NCBI GenBank assembly: GCA_036380735.1
Contig: DASVEE010000071.1
Coordinates: 62,001-126,000, forward strand
Length of the DNA: 64,000 nt
From: DASVEE01 sp036380735
GTDB taxonomy: Bacteria > Acidobacteriota > Thermoanaerobaculia > Gp7-AA8
Direction: 5' to 3'
A program made the translations under genes and the position numbers. Under the pieces are notes generated by a model, which worked only from the letters and a program-made list of their open reading frames with translations, did not search any database and had not been told where the DNA came from. Shown here piece by piece: positions 15,627 through 22,810 of the stretch (position 1 is the first letter of the stretch; every line of letters starts with the position of its first letter).

Positions 15627-16260
15627 GGACGCCCGCCTGCTGAAAAACGAGCGGATGATCCGCGAGCAGATCATCGGACGTGGCGTCCGCGATCCACGCG
15701 TCATCGAAGCTTTCCGCGCGACCCCGCGCGAGCTGTTCGTGCCCCCTGGCTATCGCGCCTCCGCCTACGACGACACGCCGCTGCCGCTCGACCGCGGCCA
15801 GACGATCTCGCAGCCGTTCATCGTCGCCGCGATGACCGAGCGGCTGCAGTTGCGCGGCCACGAAACGGTGCTGGAGATCGGCACGGGCTCCGGCTATCAG
15901 ACTGCGATCCTCGCGCGCCTCGTGCGCCGCGTGTTCAGCGCCGAGGTGGAGCCCGATCTCGCGCGAGGCGTGCAGGAGCGTCTCGCCCGGCTGGACATCC
16001 ACAACGTGGTCCTCGGCGTCGGCGACGGCGTCGAGCTGTTCCGCCACGAAGCGCCGTTCGACGCGATCCTCTCCGCCGCGGCGCCGGTGACGATGCCGGA
16101 GGCGCTGCTCGAGCAGCTCGCCGAAGGCGGCCGCTGCATCATCCCCGTAGGCGCTGCCGACCTGCAGTACCTCTGGCTGGTCGAGCGCGTGAACGGGGAA
16201 CTGGTGAGGCGCCAGATGGACGCCGTGCGCTTTGTGCCGCTGCGGGCGACGGCAGGGTAA
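15613..16260 (+). CDS. pcm: protein-L-isoaspartate O-methyltransferase
   Basis: A 215-residue SAM-dependent enzyme that starts repair of isoaspartyl damage. Family signatures are present: DDTPLPLDRGQTISQPFIVA for substrate binding and VLEIGTGSGYQTAIL (motif I). The length matches bacterial Pcm. It overlaps the preceding polysaccharide-locus gene by 14 bp in another frame. A word hairpin follows at once. Confidence 0.93.
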   Translation: MRIDEDARLLKNERMIREQIIGRGVRDPRVIEAFRATPRELFVPPGYRASAYDDTPLPLDRGQTISQPFIVAAMTERLQLRGHETVLEIGTGSGYQTAILARLVRRVFSAEVEPDLARGVQERLARLDIHNVVLGVGDGVELFRHEAPFDAILSAAAPVTMPEALLEQLAEGGRCIIPVGAADLQYLWLVERVNGELVRRQMDAVRFVPLRATAG

Positions 16261-16265
16261 AACCC

Positions 16266-16355
16266 GATAGGACGAATAGGACCTATAGGACGAATAGGAC
16301 CTATGGGACGGATAGGACCTATAGTACCTGCGCATTCGTCCTATCCGTCCTATTG
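16266..16355. repeat. 9-bp-word hairpin, copy c (asymmetric)
   Basis: The left arm 16266-16328 has about six words (GGACGAATA, GGACCTATA, GGACCTATG, GGACGGATA). The right arm is short (16333-16355). Unlike most copies it sits between two genes in the same direction, pcm and the lipoprotein, so it may work as a terminator or as part of the lipoprotein leader. Confidence 0.8.
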
Positions 16356-16394
16356 GGCGTGGGGAAGATTCTGTGTGGGTCCCTCCCACAGGTC

Positions 16395-18149
16395 ATGCGG
16401 TACCTCACCCTGCTGCTGCTGGTTTTCACGGCGTGCACGTCGTTCGATCCCAACATCCTGAAGAATGCGGCGAAGCTGCCGACGATCGAGTCGCTGCTGA
16501 ACCGGCCGCCGATCACGACGTCGTTTGCCGATGCGCACGCGGAAGTGCCGTTTCTCGACCGCGCGATTCCGGAGAAGACGCGCGGTTTTCCGCTCGCCGG
16601 GATGCCGCGCGACGCGCAGGGGCGGTATCTCCTGGCGCCGGGTCTGTACGAGCTCGACGCGCAGAGCTACTGCATCCAGGCCGGAACGCACGCGCCGTCG
16701 CAGGGTGACGGCTATCTCTATGCGCCGCTACGCGGTGCGCGGACGAAGAGCGTGCAGGCGATCCTGCGCCGGTCTGTCGAGAAACCGGAGGTTACGCAGC
16801 ACGACGTGCAGGTGCTGCTGTGGGCGGTGATCGCTCGCGCGAAGTACAGCGAACTGAACCCCCGGCTCAAGCAGACCGCGACGGCGCTCCTGACCCCGCG
16901 CGAGCTCCTGGAGCTCGAAGGCGGTGCGATCGGCATCCTGCGCGACCAGCTGCTCGACCGCTATATCGAAAAGCTCTCCCCGCAGCTCCAGAAGATCTTC
17001 CGTGCGGAACAGCAGTTGCGGCACCACCTGAACCGTGTGAACGCGACGTACCAGGAGTACGAGCAACTCGCCGTGCTGGCCGGCCTCGCCCCCGCTTCCG
17101 ACGTCATCCGCCCTACCCCGCGCGGGCGCTGGTCGTGGCACCCGGACGGATACTTCATCCGCTACTTTCCGCAGGGATATCAGCGGACGAAGATGCAGGT
17201 GTACGTGCCGCCGCCCATGACCGTTGAACGTGATGGAGCCGGGAAAATCGTGGCGCTCGATGCCGGGAAGCTTTTCCGATTCGAAGCGCGCGATGGACAG
17301 GTCCGTGTGACCGGCGGACAGCGCAGTCTGACGAGGAAGGCGTCGCTCGCACCGAAGGAGCGGCCGCCCCTGCGCGCGAATCTCGCCGCGATGAAAACGC
17401 GCGCGGAGACGCCGCTCCCGGCCGAGACGGTGGGCCGGGTGGCGGAAGTGGAGGAGTGGGCGCGCGCCGTTCGCTTCGCGATCGCTCGTCCAGGGCTCAA
17501 AAAGCAGGACGCGTGGGCTGGGGTGGCGCTGGCGGTGCTGACCCATGCGCCGGCCGCGGCGCTGTCCACGGAACTGGGCGGACGTCCGGGGCTGGTGGCG
17601 TTCGATCCAACCGCGAACGTGGCCGTGCCGGCGAACACCTCCGCGCAACGGCTCGCGTCGGGCGGGGAGCCCGCGAGCGACGAACCATGGTACGAGAAGC
17701 TGCCGAACTGCCCGTGTACGTGGAAAACGCTACGCGCCAGGATCGGCCAGACAGCCGAGCCCCCCGGCAACTGGATGGATGCCACAGGTTTTGGATTTCT
17801 CATCTGGGCGTTTCATGACGGAGCTGCTACCGCTGCGCGGTGGGCACCGAAGGGCGGAGGTCCCGGTCAGCAGTGTACCTATGACAAGAACGGCAAGCTG
17901 ATCACCGCGGGGTTGGCCGCCGGAACGCCGGACATGATGAGTCCTGATGGCTGGGACGGCGTTCTGCAGCATTTCGAAAAAGACGTCGAGCCATTCATGT
18001 TTTTCTGGTGGGAGTGGCTCTACCGCAGAAACGAGATGAGTTGCGACGCGTACATGGCGACGTATCCACCGAACACCGGGGGCTGCAAGAGCAACGCGGT
18101 GAAGATGCCGCCCACGCCAGCACCTCTTTCCTGCGGCGCCTACGATTGA
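16395..18149 (+). CDS. large lipoprotein of unknown function with a Cys-rich C-terminal domain
   Basis: 584 residues from MRYLTLLLLVFTACTSF. The lipobox (FTAC) gives a lipidated Cys at residue 13. Residues 150-230 are helical and charged; residues 240-290 contain HPDGYFIRYFPQGYQRTKMQ. The C-terminal 130 residues hold several Cys (NCPCTWK, QQCTYDKNGKLITAG, MSCDAYM, GGCKSNA) and the stretch AGTPDMMSP. That stretch is reminiscent of conserved C-terminal modules in secreted proteins, but I cannot name the family. A small hairpin (16371-16391) overlaps the ribosome-binding region. Confidence 0.6.
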   Translation: MRYLTLLLLVFTACTSFDPNILKNAAKLPTIESLLNRPPITTSFADAHAEVPFLDRAIPEKTRGFPLAGMPRDAQGRYLLAPGLYELDAQSYCIQAGTHAPSQGDGYLYAPLRGARTKSVQAILRRSVEKPEVTQHDVQVLLWAVIARAKYSELNPRLKQTATALLTPRELLELEGGAIGILRDQLLDRYIEKLSPQLQKIFRAEQQLRHHLNRVNATYQEYEQLAVLAGLAPASDVIRPTPRGRWSWHPDGYFIRYFPQGYQRTKMQVYVPPPMTVERDGAGKIVALDAGKLFRFEARDGQVRVTGGQRSLTRKASLAPKERPPLRANLAAMKTRAETPLPAETVGRVAEVEEWARAVRFAIARPGLKKQDAWAGVALAVLTHAPAAALSTELGGRPGLVAFDPTANVAVPANTSAQRLASGGEPASDEPWYEKLPNCPCTWKTLRARIGQTAEPPGNWMDATGFGFLIWAFHDGAATAARWAPKGGGPGQQCTYDKNGKLITAGLAAGTPDMMSPDGWDGVLQHFEKDVEPFMFFWWEWLYRRNEMSCDAYMATYPPNTGGCKSNAVKMPPTPAPLSCGAYD

Positions 18150-18182
18150 ACGAGAAATCCGGTCGAGGCGCCGATATCCGTC

Positions 18183-18554
18183 CTATTCCGGTCCCTCGTA
18201 GTGGCACCTGGATGTGCACGTCTCTTCGATCGTCACCCGGTGCAGCAGCGGCACCACGGGGGCCAGCTTTTCCCAGATCCAGATGGCCAGCCGCTCGGAG
18301 GTGGGGTTTTCCAGCCCTTCGATCTCGTTGAGGACGTAGTGGTCCAGCATCGTGACGATGGGGTCGGTGGCGGCGCGGAGGTCGGCGAAGTCCATGACCC
18401 AGCCGAGGTGGGGGTCGAGGGGACCGCGGACGGCGACTTCGCCGCGGAATGAATGGCCGTGCATGCGGCGGCACTTGTGCCCTTCGGGCACGTTCGGCAG
18501 GTAGTGCGCCGCTTCGAAACGGAAGTCTTTGACCAGTTCCACCACGTCATTCAT
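18183..18554 (-). CDS. queD: 6-carboxy-tetrahydropterin synthase / PTPS family (QueD-like)
   Basis: A 123-residue protein. The zinc ligands appear as His17 (FEAAHYLP) and His32/His34 (RRMHGHSF), the catalytic Cys as Cys28 (GHKCRRMHGH), and LDHYVLNE plus IEETCTSRCHY near the end match the family. QueD makes carboxytetrahydropterin for queuosine/7-deazaguanine; the related PTPS makes tetrahydrobiopterin. The CxxxHxH pattern favours QueD. MNDVVEL was taken as start; a TTG six codons upstream is possible. No other queuosine genes lie nearby. Confidence 0.85.
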   Translation of the reverse strand: MNDVVELVKDFRFEAAHYLPNVPEGHKCRRMHGHSFRGEVAVRGPLDPHLGWVMDFADLRAATDPIVTMLDHYVLNEIEGLENPTSERLAIWIWEKLAPVVPLLHRVTIEETCTSRCHYEGPE

Positions 18555-18622
18555 GTCGGTTTTTCCGCGCAAAGGATAAACTGCGCAGCCCTCTGGTAAA
18601 CGTTTTGCTCACGGAGTGAGAT

Positions 18623-19042
18623 ATGAGCAACTACACCACAACGGAATCCGAGCGAACTCTCGGTCAGATCGTGAAGGATCTGACGGCGGACCTGTCGACA
18701 CTGTTCCGCAGCGAGATCGCCCTTTTCAAGCTCGAGATCAAAGAAGCCGGCGCCAAACTCGGCGGCGGAGCGGCTCTGCTGGCAGGCGCGCTGTTCCTGG
18801 GCCTGTTCGGTCTCGCCTTTCTTTTCGTCACCATCGTTCTCGGGCTGGTCGCGCTCGGTGTTCCGGCATGGCTGTCGGCTCTCATCGTGACGGTCGTCCT
18901 GCTCGTCACCGCGGGGGTTCTCGCGATGATCGGGAAGAAGAAGCTGTCGGGCGTGAACTTCGTCCCGAACGAATCGATCGAGCACATCAAGAGCGATGTC
19001 GACGCGCTGAAGCAGGACTTCGCGCGCATGAGGAGCAGGTAA
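18623..19042 (+). CDS. phage holin-X superfamily (holin III-like) membrane protein
   Basis: 139 residues. An amphipathic N-terminal helix (IVKDLTADLSTLFRSEIALF) precedes two hydrophobic hairpin segments (about 47-75 and 80-103) and a charged C-terminal helix. This is the layout of the PF07332 family, found with DUF3618 in envelope-stress operons and not restricted to phages. It overlaps the DUF3618 gene by one base (TAATG). Confidence 0.75.
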   Translation: MSNYTTTESERTLGQIVKDLTADLSTLFRSEIALFKLEIKEAGAKLGGGAALLAGALFLGLFGLAFLFVTIVLGLVALGVPAWLSALIVTVVLLVTAGVLAMIGKKKLSGVNFVPNESIEHIKSDVDALKQDFARMRSR

Positions 19043-19338
19043 TGGCCGACGACCAGAAAGAACAAATCGAGCGCCAGATCGCGCGCGCACGCAACGGGGT
19101 GAGCACGAACATCGACGAGCTCGATACCCGCCTGCGGACGCAGCTCGATCCGAAGACGGTCGCACGCGAGTACGCTCCGCAGATCATCGCCGGCGGCGCC
19201 GTTCTCGGCCTCGTCATGGGTTTCGGCCTGCCGAAGGTGTTCCGCAAGCTCGTCACGTTCGGGGTTCCGATCGCGATCCTCGCGCTGACGTACAAGAACG
19301 CGCGCAACGGCTCCGATCCGTACGCTGAAATCGGATGA
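19042..19338 (+). CDS. DUF3618 family protein
   Basis: 98 residues. The N-terminal coiled segment EQIERQIARARNGVSTNIDE with LDTRLRTQLDP matches DUF3618, whose core is an ExxIxxxRxxlxxtldxL pattern. A hydrophobic segment (about 48-68) and a second (about 71-84) follow. It is coupled to the holin-X gene upstream and to the metallo-beta-lactamase gene downstream (ATGA overlap). The domain has no known activity. Confidence 0.8.
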   Translation: MADDQKEQIERQIARARNGVSTNIDELDTRLRTQLDPKTVAREYAPQIIAGGAVLGLVMGFGLPKVFRKLVTFGVPIAILALTYKNARNGSDPYAEIG

Positions 19339-20153
19339 CGCCTCTCCTCGCCTTCGTTTTCCTGCTGCTCGCGCAGCAGGATGAAGTGTCGCGCTCGTGG
19401 AACCAGCCGGTCGAGCCCTTCCGCATCGCCGGCAACGTCTATTACGTCGGGGCGAACGAGATCACGTCGTACCTCATCACGACGCCGCGGGGGCACATCG
19501 TCCTCGACGGCGGCTTCGTGGAGACGGCGCCGCAGATCCGCCGCAACATCGAGAAGCTCGGGTTCCGCGTCGCCGACGTGAAGCTCCTCCTCAACAGCCA
19601 CGCGCATGTCGATCATGCCGGCGGGCTCGCGGAGCTGAAGCGCGTCACCGGGGCGAAGCTCGTCGCCTCGGCGCGCGACCTGCCGCAGCTCGCACGCGGC
19701 GGTCTCGACGACCCGCAGTTCGGCGACCGGCTGCCGTTCCCGCCGGTGTACGCCGACCGCGTGGTGGCCGACGGCGGTCAGGTGACGCTCGGCGGCACGA
19801 CGCTCACCGCGCACGTCACGGCCGGCCACACGCGCGGCTGCACGACCTGGACGATGACGCTGCGCGACGGCCGCGACGTCGTGTTCCTCTGCAGCCCCAG
19901 CGTGCCGTCGGAGTACAAGCTCGTCGGCAACACGCGCCACCCCGAGGTGGCGGAGGACTACCGGCGCCAGTTCGCGTTCCTCAAGACGCTGCGCCCGGAG
20001 ATCTGGCTGGCCTCCCACGGCAACTTCTTCGACCTGACCGCCAAGCGGAAAGGGGAGAAGCCGTGGGTCGACCCCGACGGCTATGCCGCGTTCGTGGCGC
20101 GCATGGAAAAAGCCTTCGAAGAAAGACTGGCGGCGCAGCAACAAGGACGATAG
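19335..20153 (+). CDS. subclass B3 metallo-beta-lactamase-like hydrolase
   Basis: 272 residues with a very short secretion signal (MTPLLAFVFLLLA). The zinc site is complete: His89, His91, Asp93 and His94 in NSHAHVDHAGG, His165 in TAGHTRGCTTW, and His228 in LASHGNFFDL. This spacing and the GHTxGCTTW stretch are typical of subclass B3 enzymes, many of which hydrolyse beta-lactams, but homologues with other substrates exist. Gene order (ATGA overlap with DUF3618) suggests an envelope-related role. The stop lies inside the next word hairpin. Confidence 0.85.
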   Translation: MTPLLAFVFLLLAQQDEVSRSWNQPVEPFRIAGNVYYVGANEITSYLITTPRGHIVLDGGFVETAPQIRRNIEKLGFRVADVKLLLNSHAHVDHAGGLAELKRVTGAKLVASARDLPQLARGGLDDPQFGDRLPFPPVYADRVVADGGQVTLGGTTLTAHVTAGHTRGCTTWTMTLRDGRDVVFLCSPSVPSEYKLVGNTRHPEVAEDYRRQFAFLKTLRPEIWLASHGNFFDLTAKRKGEKPWVDPDGYAAFVARMEKAFEERLAAQQQGR

Positions 20154-20228
20154 GACGAATAGGACCTGGAGGACGAATAGGACATTGCGTCTGTCCTATT
20201 CGTCCCATCTGTCCCATCCGTCCTATCG
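20144..20228. repeat. 9-bp-word hairpin, copy d
   Basis: The left arm 20144-20183 starts inside the 3' end of the lactamase gene and supplies its last codons and stop. The right arm 20192-20228 ends GTCCTATCGTTCC. It separates the convergent lactamase and dprA genes. Confidence 0.85.
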
Positions 20229-20233
20229 TTCCT

Positions 20234-21316
20234 TCACTTCAACCGCACCCACCTCGATCCCGGCAGCGCCCGGATCCACCCGTCGATTTCCAGTTCCAGC
20301 AGCACCTGCGACAGCGATCCGGGTGATCCGCCCACTGCCTGCGCGAGGTGGTCGAAGTGCCGGCCTTCCTCGCGGCTGAGTGCCTGCAGCACTTCCCGCA
20401 GCGGGGAGTCGGGGAGGGGCGGTGGCTCGTGGCCAGCGGGCTGGAACTCGTCGCGCAGCTCGTGGAGGATGTCGTCCACATCGTGGATCAGCTTTGCACC
20501 GCATTGCGCCAGGCGGTGCGGTCCTTCGGAGCCCGGCGCGAAGATGCTGCCGGGGACGACGAACACTTCGCGCCCCTGTTCGTTGGCCAGGCGCGCGGTG
20601 ATGAGCGAGCCGCTGCGACCGGTCGCCTCCACGATCACTGTCCCCAGCGTCAGGCCGGCGATGATGCGATTGCGAACCGGAAAGTTCTCGCGGCGGGGAG
20701 GGCGCCCGGGCGCGAGCTCGGTGACGATGACGCCCTCCTCTTCGAGGCGGCGGTAAAGCGGGGCGTTGTCTCTGGGATAGACGATGTCGATGCCGTTGCC
20801 GAGGACGGCGACGGCGGAGCCGCCGGCATCGAGGGTGGAGGTGTGCGCCGCCGCGTCCACGCCGCGAGCGAGACCGGAGACCACGCCCAGCCCCGCGTTC
20901 ACGATCCAGCGCGCGATTTCGTCCGCGGCGTTCACTCCGTAGGGGGAAGCCTGGCGCGAGCCGACGACGGCGATGGCCGGCTTCGTCAGCAGCTCCTTAC
21001 GTCCGCGGAAATGCAGCACGAGCGGCGGGTCGTGGATCGCCTTGAGCAAAGGCGGATAGTCGGGGTCGAGCTGCGTGATGACGCGGTCGCGGAGCGCGGC
21101 GACAGTTTCGATTTTCGCCCGGCAAGTTAACGGATTCTTTACCAACTCCGCCTCCTTCGGGGTTACGCTCAACAAGCCCTGTAACAGTCTGGAAGATGCG
21201 TTCGACGCAGCTTCAGCAGAATCGAAAGACTCCCGCAAAAGCCGCGTCCGATTAGGTGTGAGGAAGGGAAGCAGTGACCAGGCGATGAGCCGGTCGCGAG
21301 CTTCTGAATGGTCCAT
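20234..21316 (-). CDS. dprA: DNA-processing protein DprA (Smf)
   Basis: 360 residues. The Rossmann-type DprA core is plain from AVVGSRQASPYGVNAADEIA, GVVSGLARGVDAAAHTSTL, LGNGIDIVYPRDNAPLY, FPVRNRIIAGL and FVVPGSIFAPGSEGPHRL. A C-terminal winged-helix segment (HFDHLAQAVGGSPGSLSQVL) matches DprA. DprA loads RecA on incoming single strands during transformation. It starts at MDHSEARDRL; earlier codons are low-complexity. Type IV pilus genes lie elsewhere in the window, so natural transformation is plausible. Confidence 0.93.
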   Translation of the reverse strand: MDHSEARDRLIAWSLLPFLTPNRTRLLRESFDSAEAASNASSRLLQGLLSVTPKEAELVKNPLTCRAKIETVAALRDRVITQLDPDYPPLLKAIHDPPLVLHFRGRKELLTKPAIAVVGSRQASPYGVNAADEIARWIVNAGLGVVSGLARGVDAAAHTSTLDAGGSAVAVLGNGIDIVYPRDNAPLYRRLEEEGVIVTELAPGRPPRRENFPVRNRIIAGLTLGTVIVEATGRSGSLITARLANEQGREVFVVPGSIFAPGSEGPHRLAQCGAKLIHDVDDILHELRDEFQPAGHEPPPLPDSPLREVLQALSREEGRHFDHLAQAVGGSPGSLSQVLLELEIDGWIRALPGSRWVRLK

Positions 21317-21386
21317 GTACGCGCGAGGTGCCGAGACGAATGAGCGCGCGACGCCGAGTGGCGGAAAGGGTGTGGAACGCCCGCAG

Positions 21387-21392
21387 TATAAT
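21387..21392 (+). promoter_or_regulatory. -10 element for the TPR lipoprotein gene
   Basis: A perfect TATAAT lies 90 bp upstream of the lipoprotein start. No good -35 hexamer is visible 17 bp upstream. Extended -10 character is also absent, so the site is only a candidate. Confidence 0.4.
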
Positions 21393-21481
21393 CGCCGGGC
21401 ATTGCACATCCAAGCCGTAACTCCCGGTCGCCGCGATCCGTCTGGTCCGCCTGCGCTCATCCACGGAAGGAGATTACGAAC

Positions 21482-22045
21482 ATGAAGCGAACGCTCGCTG
21501 TGACGACGCTGTTGCTTCTCTCATTCACCCTGGCCTCGTGCGGTTCCAGCTCCGATCTCTCGCGTGAAGAAACGCAGAGCCGCTTCGGAGTCCGCATGGC
21601 GCGCATGAACCTCTGGCGCGAAGCGCTCTTCCGCTTCCAGCGCGCGGTGGACATGAACCCGAACGACGCGAAGGCGCACAGCAATCTGGCGGTCGCGTAC
21701 GAGGCCAACGGCGACTTCGAGAAGGCCCTCGAGGAGTATCGCGTCGCCATGCGCCTCGACCGCTCGAACCAGTACATCCAGAAGAACTACAGCCGGCTGG
21801 TCGAGTTCACGTCGCGCAGCAAGAAACGCCAGCCGGGTCAGGCCGCCGGCGCCACCACGGCCGCCGCACCGGGCACCGCCACCACGCCGGCCACGACGCC
21901 TGCGACGACGCCGCCCGACACACCGGCCCAGCCGCCGGCGACGACGATCCAGCCGGGACAGCCGCCTGCCTCGCAGCCGGCGTCCACCGCTCCCGCGGCG
22001 ACGCCGCAGCCGCAACCCACCAATCCTCCCGGAGGTGCCCAGTGA
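21482..22045 (+). CDS. TPR lipoprotein with Ala/Thr/Pro-rich tail
   Basis: 187 residues. The lipobox LASC sets a lipidated Cys at about residue 20. Two TPR units (MNLWREALFRFQRAVDMNPN, AHSNLAVAYEANGDFEKALE) are followed by a 75-residue low-complexity tail of Pro, Thr, Ala and Gln. AAGGAGA precedes the ATG. It leads a unit with the two genes that follow. TPR lipoproteins of this type act as outer-membrane assembly adaptors, which would fit the barrel fusion protein downstream (inference). Confidence 0.8.
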   Translation: MKRTLAVTTLLLLSFTLASCGSSSDLSREETQSRFGVRMARMNLWREALFRFQRAVDMNPNDAKAHSNLAVAYEANGDFEKALEEYRVAMRLDRSNQYIQKNYSRLVEFTSRSKKRQPGQAAGATTAAAPGTATTPATTPATTPPDTPAQPPATTIQPGQPPASQPASTAPAATPQPQPTNPPGGAQ

Positions 22046-22731
22046 GACGCTTCACCGCCGCGGCCGCACTCGCGCTCTTCCCGATGTTCGTCCTCGCTGA
22101 CGTCATCGAAGTGAAGATGAAACTGCCGCTCAAGCCGAAACTGCAGATCGCCGGCGACGAGAAAGTCGCCCTCGCGCCCTTCATCATCGCCAGCGACGGC
22201 GAGCGGCGCAGCGATCGCGCCCTCAAAGTCGACGTGCAGTCGGAGTTCAACCGCTACATGCGGAAGCAGCTCACGAAGTCGACGAAGCTCAAGATCGTCG
22301 AGGTGCCGGGGCAGGTACGCCTCCCCGGTGTCGACATGAAGGCGCTCCAGGCCTCCCGCGACTTCTGGCGCGACATCGCCTCGCGCACCGGCGCCGACTA
22401 CGTCGTCAGCGGCGTCGTCGACTTCGACGTCAACGACAAGTCGGGCTACCGGACGGAGGAGTACACCTCACCGGCCGACGGCCGCACGTTCTACCGTCAG
22501 GTGCTCGTCGAGACCACCGGCTTCGTCTTCGACATCGACATCGCCGTGTTCGATGGAGACACCGGCGAGATGGTGCTGGAAGAGAACTTCCGCGACTTCA
22601 AGGAATTCGACCAGCGCAACTACGACGAAATCCTCGGGCTTTTCGAGAATCTCCGCGCGCTCGAAGGGCAGCTCGTGGGCATCTTCGTCTCGCAGGAGAC
22701 GTCGGCGACCCGGTACGTCTTCACCGAATAG
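22042..22731 (+). CDS. periplasmic protein of unknown function
   Basis: 229 residues with a GTG start overlapping the previous stop (GTGA), behind GGAGG. A signal peptide (about 1-19) leads to a domain with EKVALAPFIIASDGERRSD, a helix FNRYMRKQLTKSTKL, and ASRTGADYVVSGVVDFDVN. This pattern (a low-level variable-threshold fold seen in TolB N-terminal/CsgG-like/FlgT-like modules) suggests a curli/FlgT-type alpha-beta domain, but the family is not certain. Co-transcribed with the TPR lipoprotein. Confidence 0.6.
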   Translation: MRRFTAAAALALFPMFVLADVIEVKMKLPLKPKLQIAGDEKVALAPFIIASDGERRSDRALKVDVQSEFNRYMRKQLTKSTKLKIVEVPGQVRLPGVDMKALQASRDFWRDIASRTGADYVVSGVVDFDVNDKSGYRTEEYTSPADGRTFYRQVLVETTGFVFDIDIAVFDGDTGEMVLEENFRDFKEFDQRNYDEILGLFENLRALEGQLVGIFVSQETSATRYVFTE

Positions 22732-22783
22732 TGGCCGCTCCCAGCGACCGGCGCCGTACGAACCGGCGCCGGTCGCGAGCCAC
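22731..22783 (+). other. strong 12-bp hairpin between co-oriented genes
   Basis: A perfect stem of 12 bp (22744-22755 with 22765-22776) and a 9-nt loop. The outer arms GTGGC and GCCAC add a second stem. There is no U-tract, so it is more likely a partial terminator or an mRNA-stability element in the leader of the large fusion gene. Confidence 0.6.
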
Positions 22784-22810
22784 TGACCACCCGCTCTCAA
22801 CGGAGGCTTT

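Noticed and set aside
16371..16391. Small hairpin before the lipoprotein gene as a riboswitch
   Set aside because: The stem is short and imperfect and matches no known aptamer shape; kept only as a note in the gene entry.
18623..19042. Prophage remnant suggested by a holin-type gene
   Set aside because: No lysin, capsid or integrase genes nearby; the holin-X/DUF3618 pair is a common non-phage envelope module.
18616..19338. 240-codon frame across the holin-X and DUF3618 genes
   Set aside because: Its N-terminal half is a shadow; only the DUF3618 part from 19042 is real.
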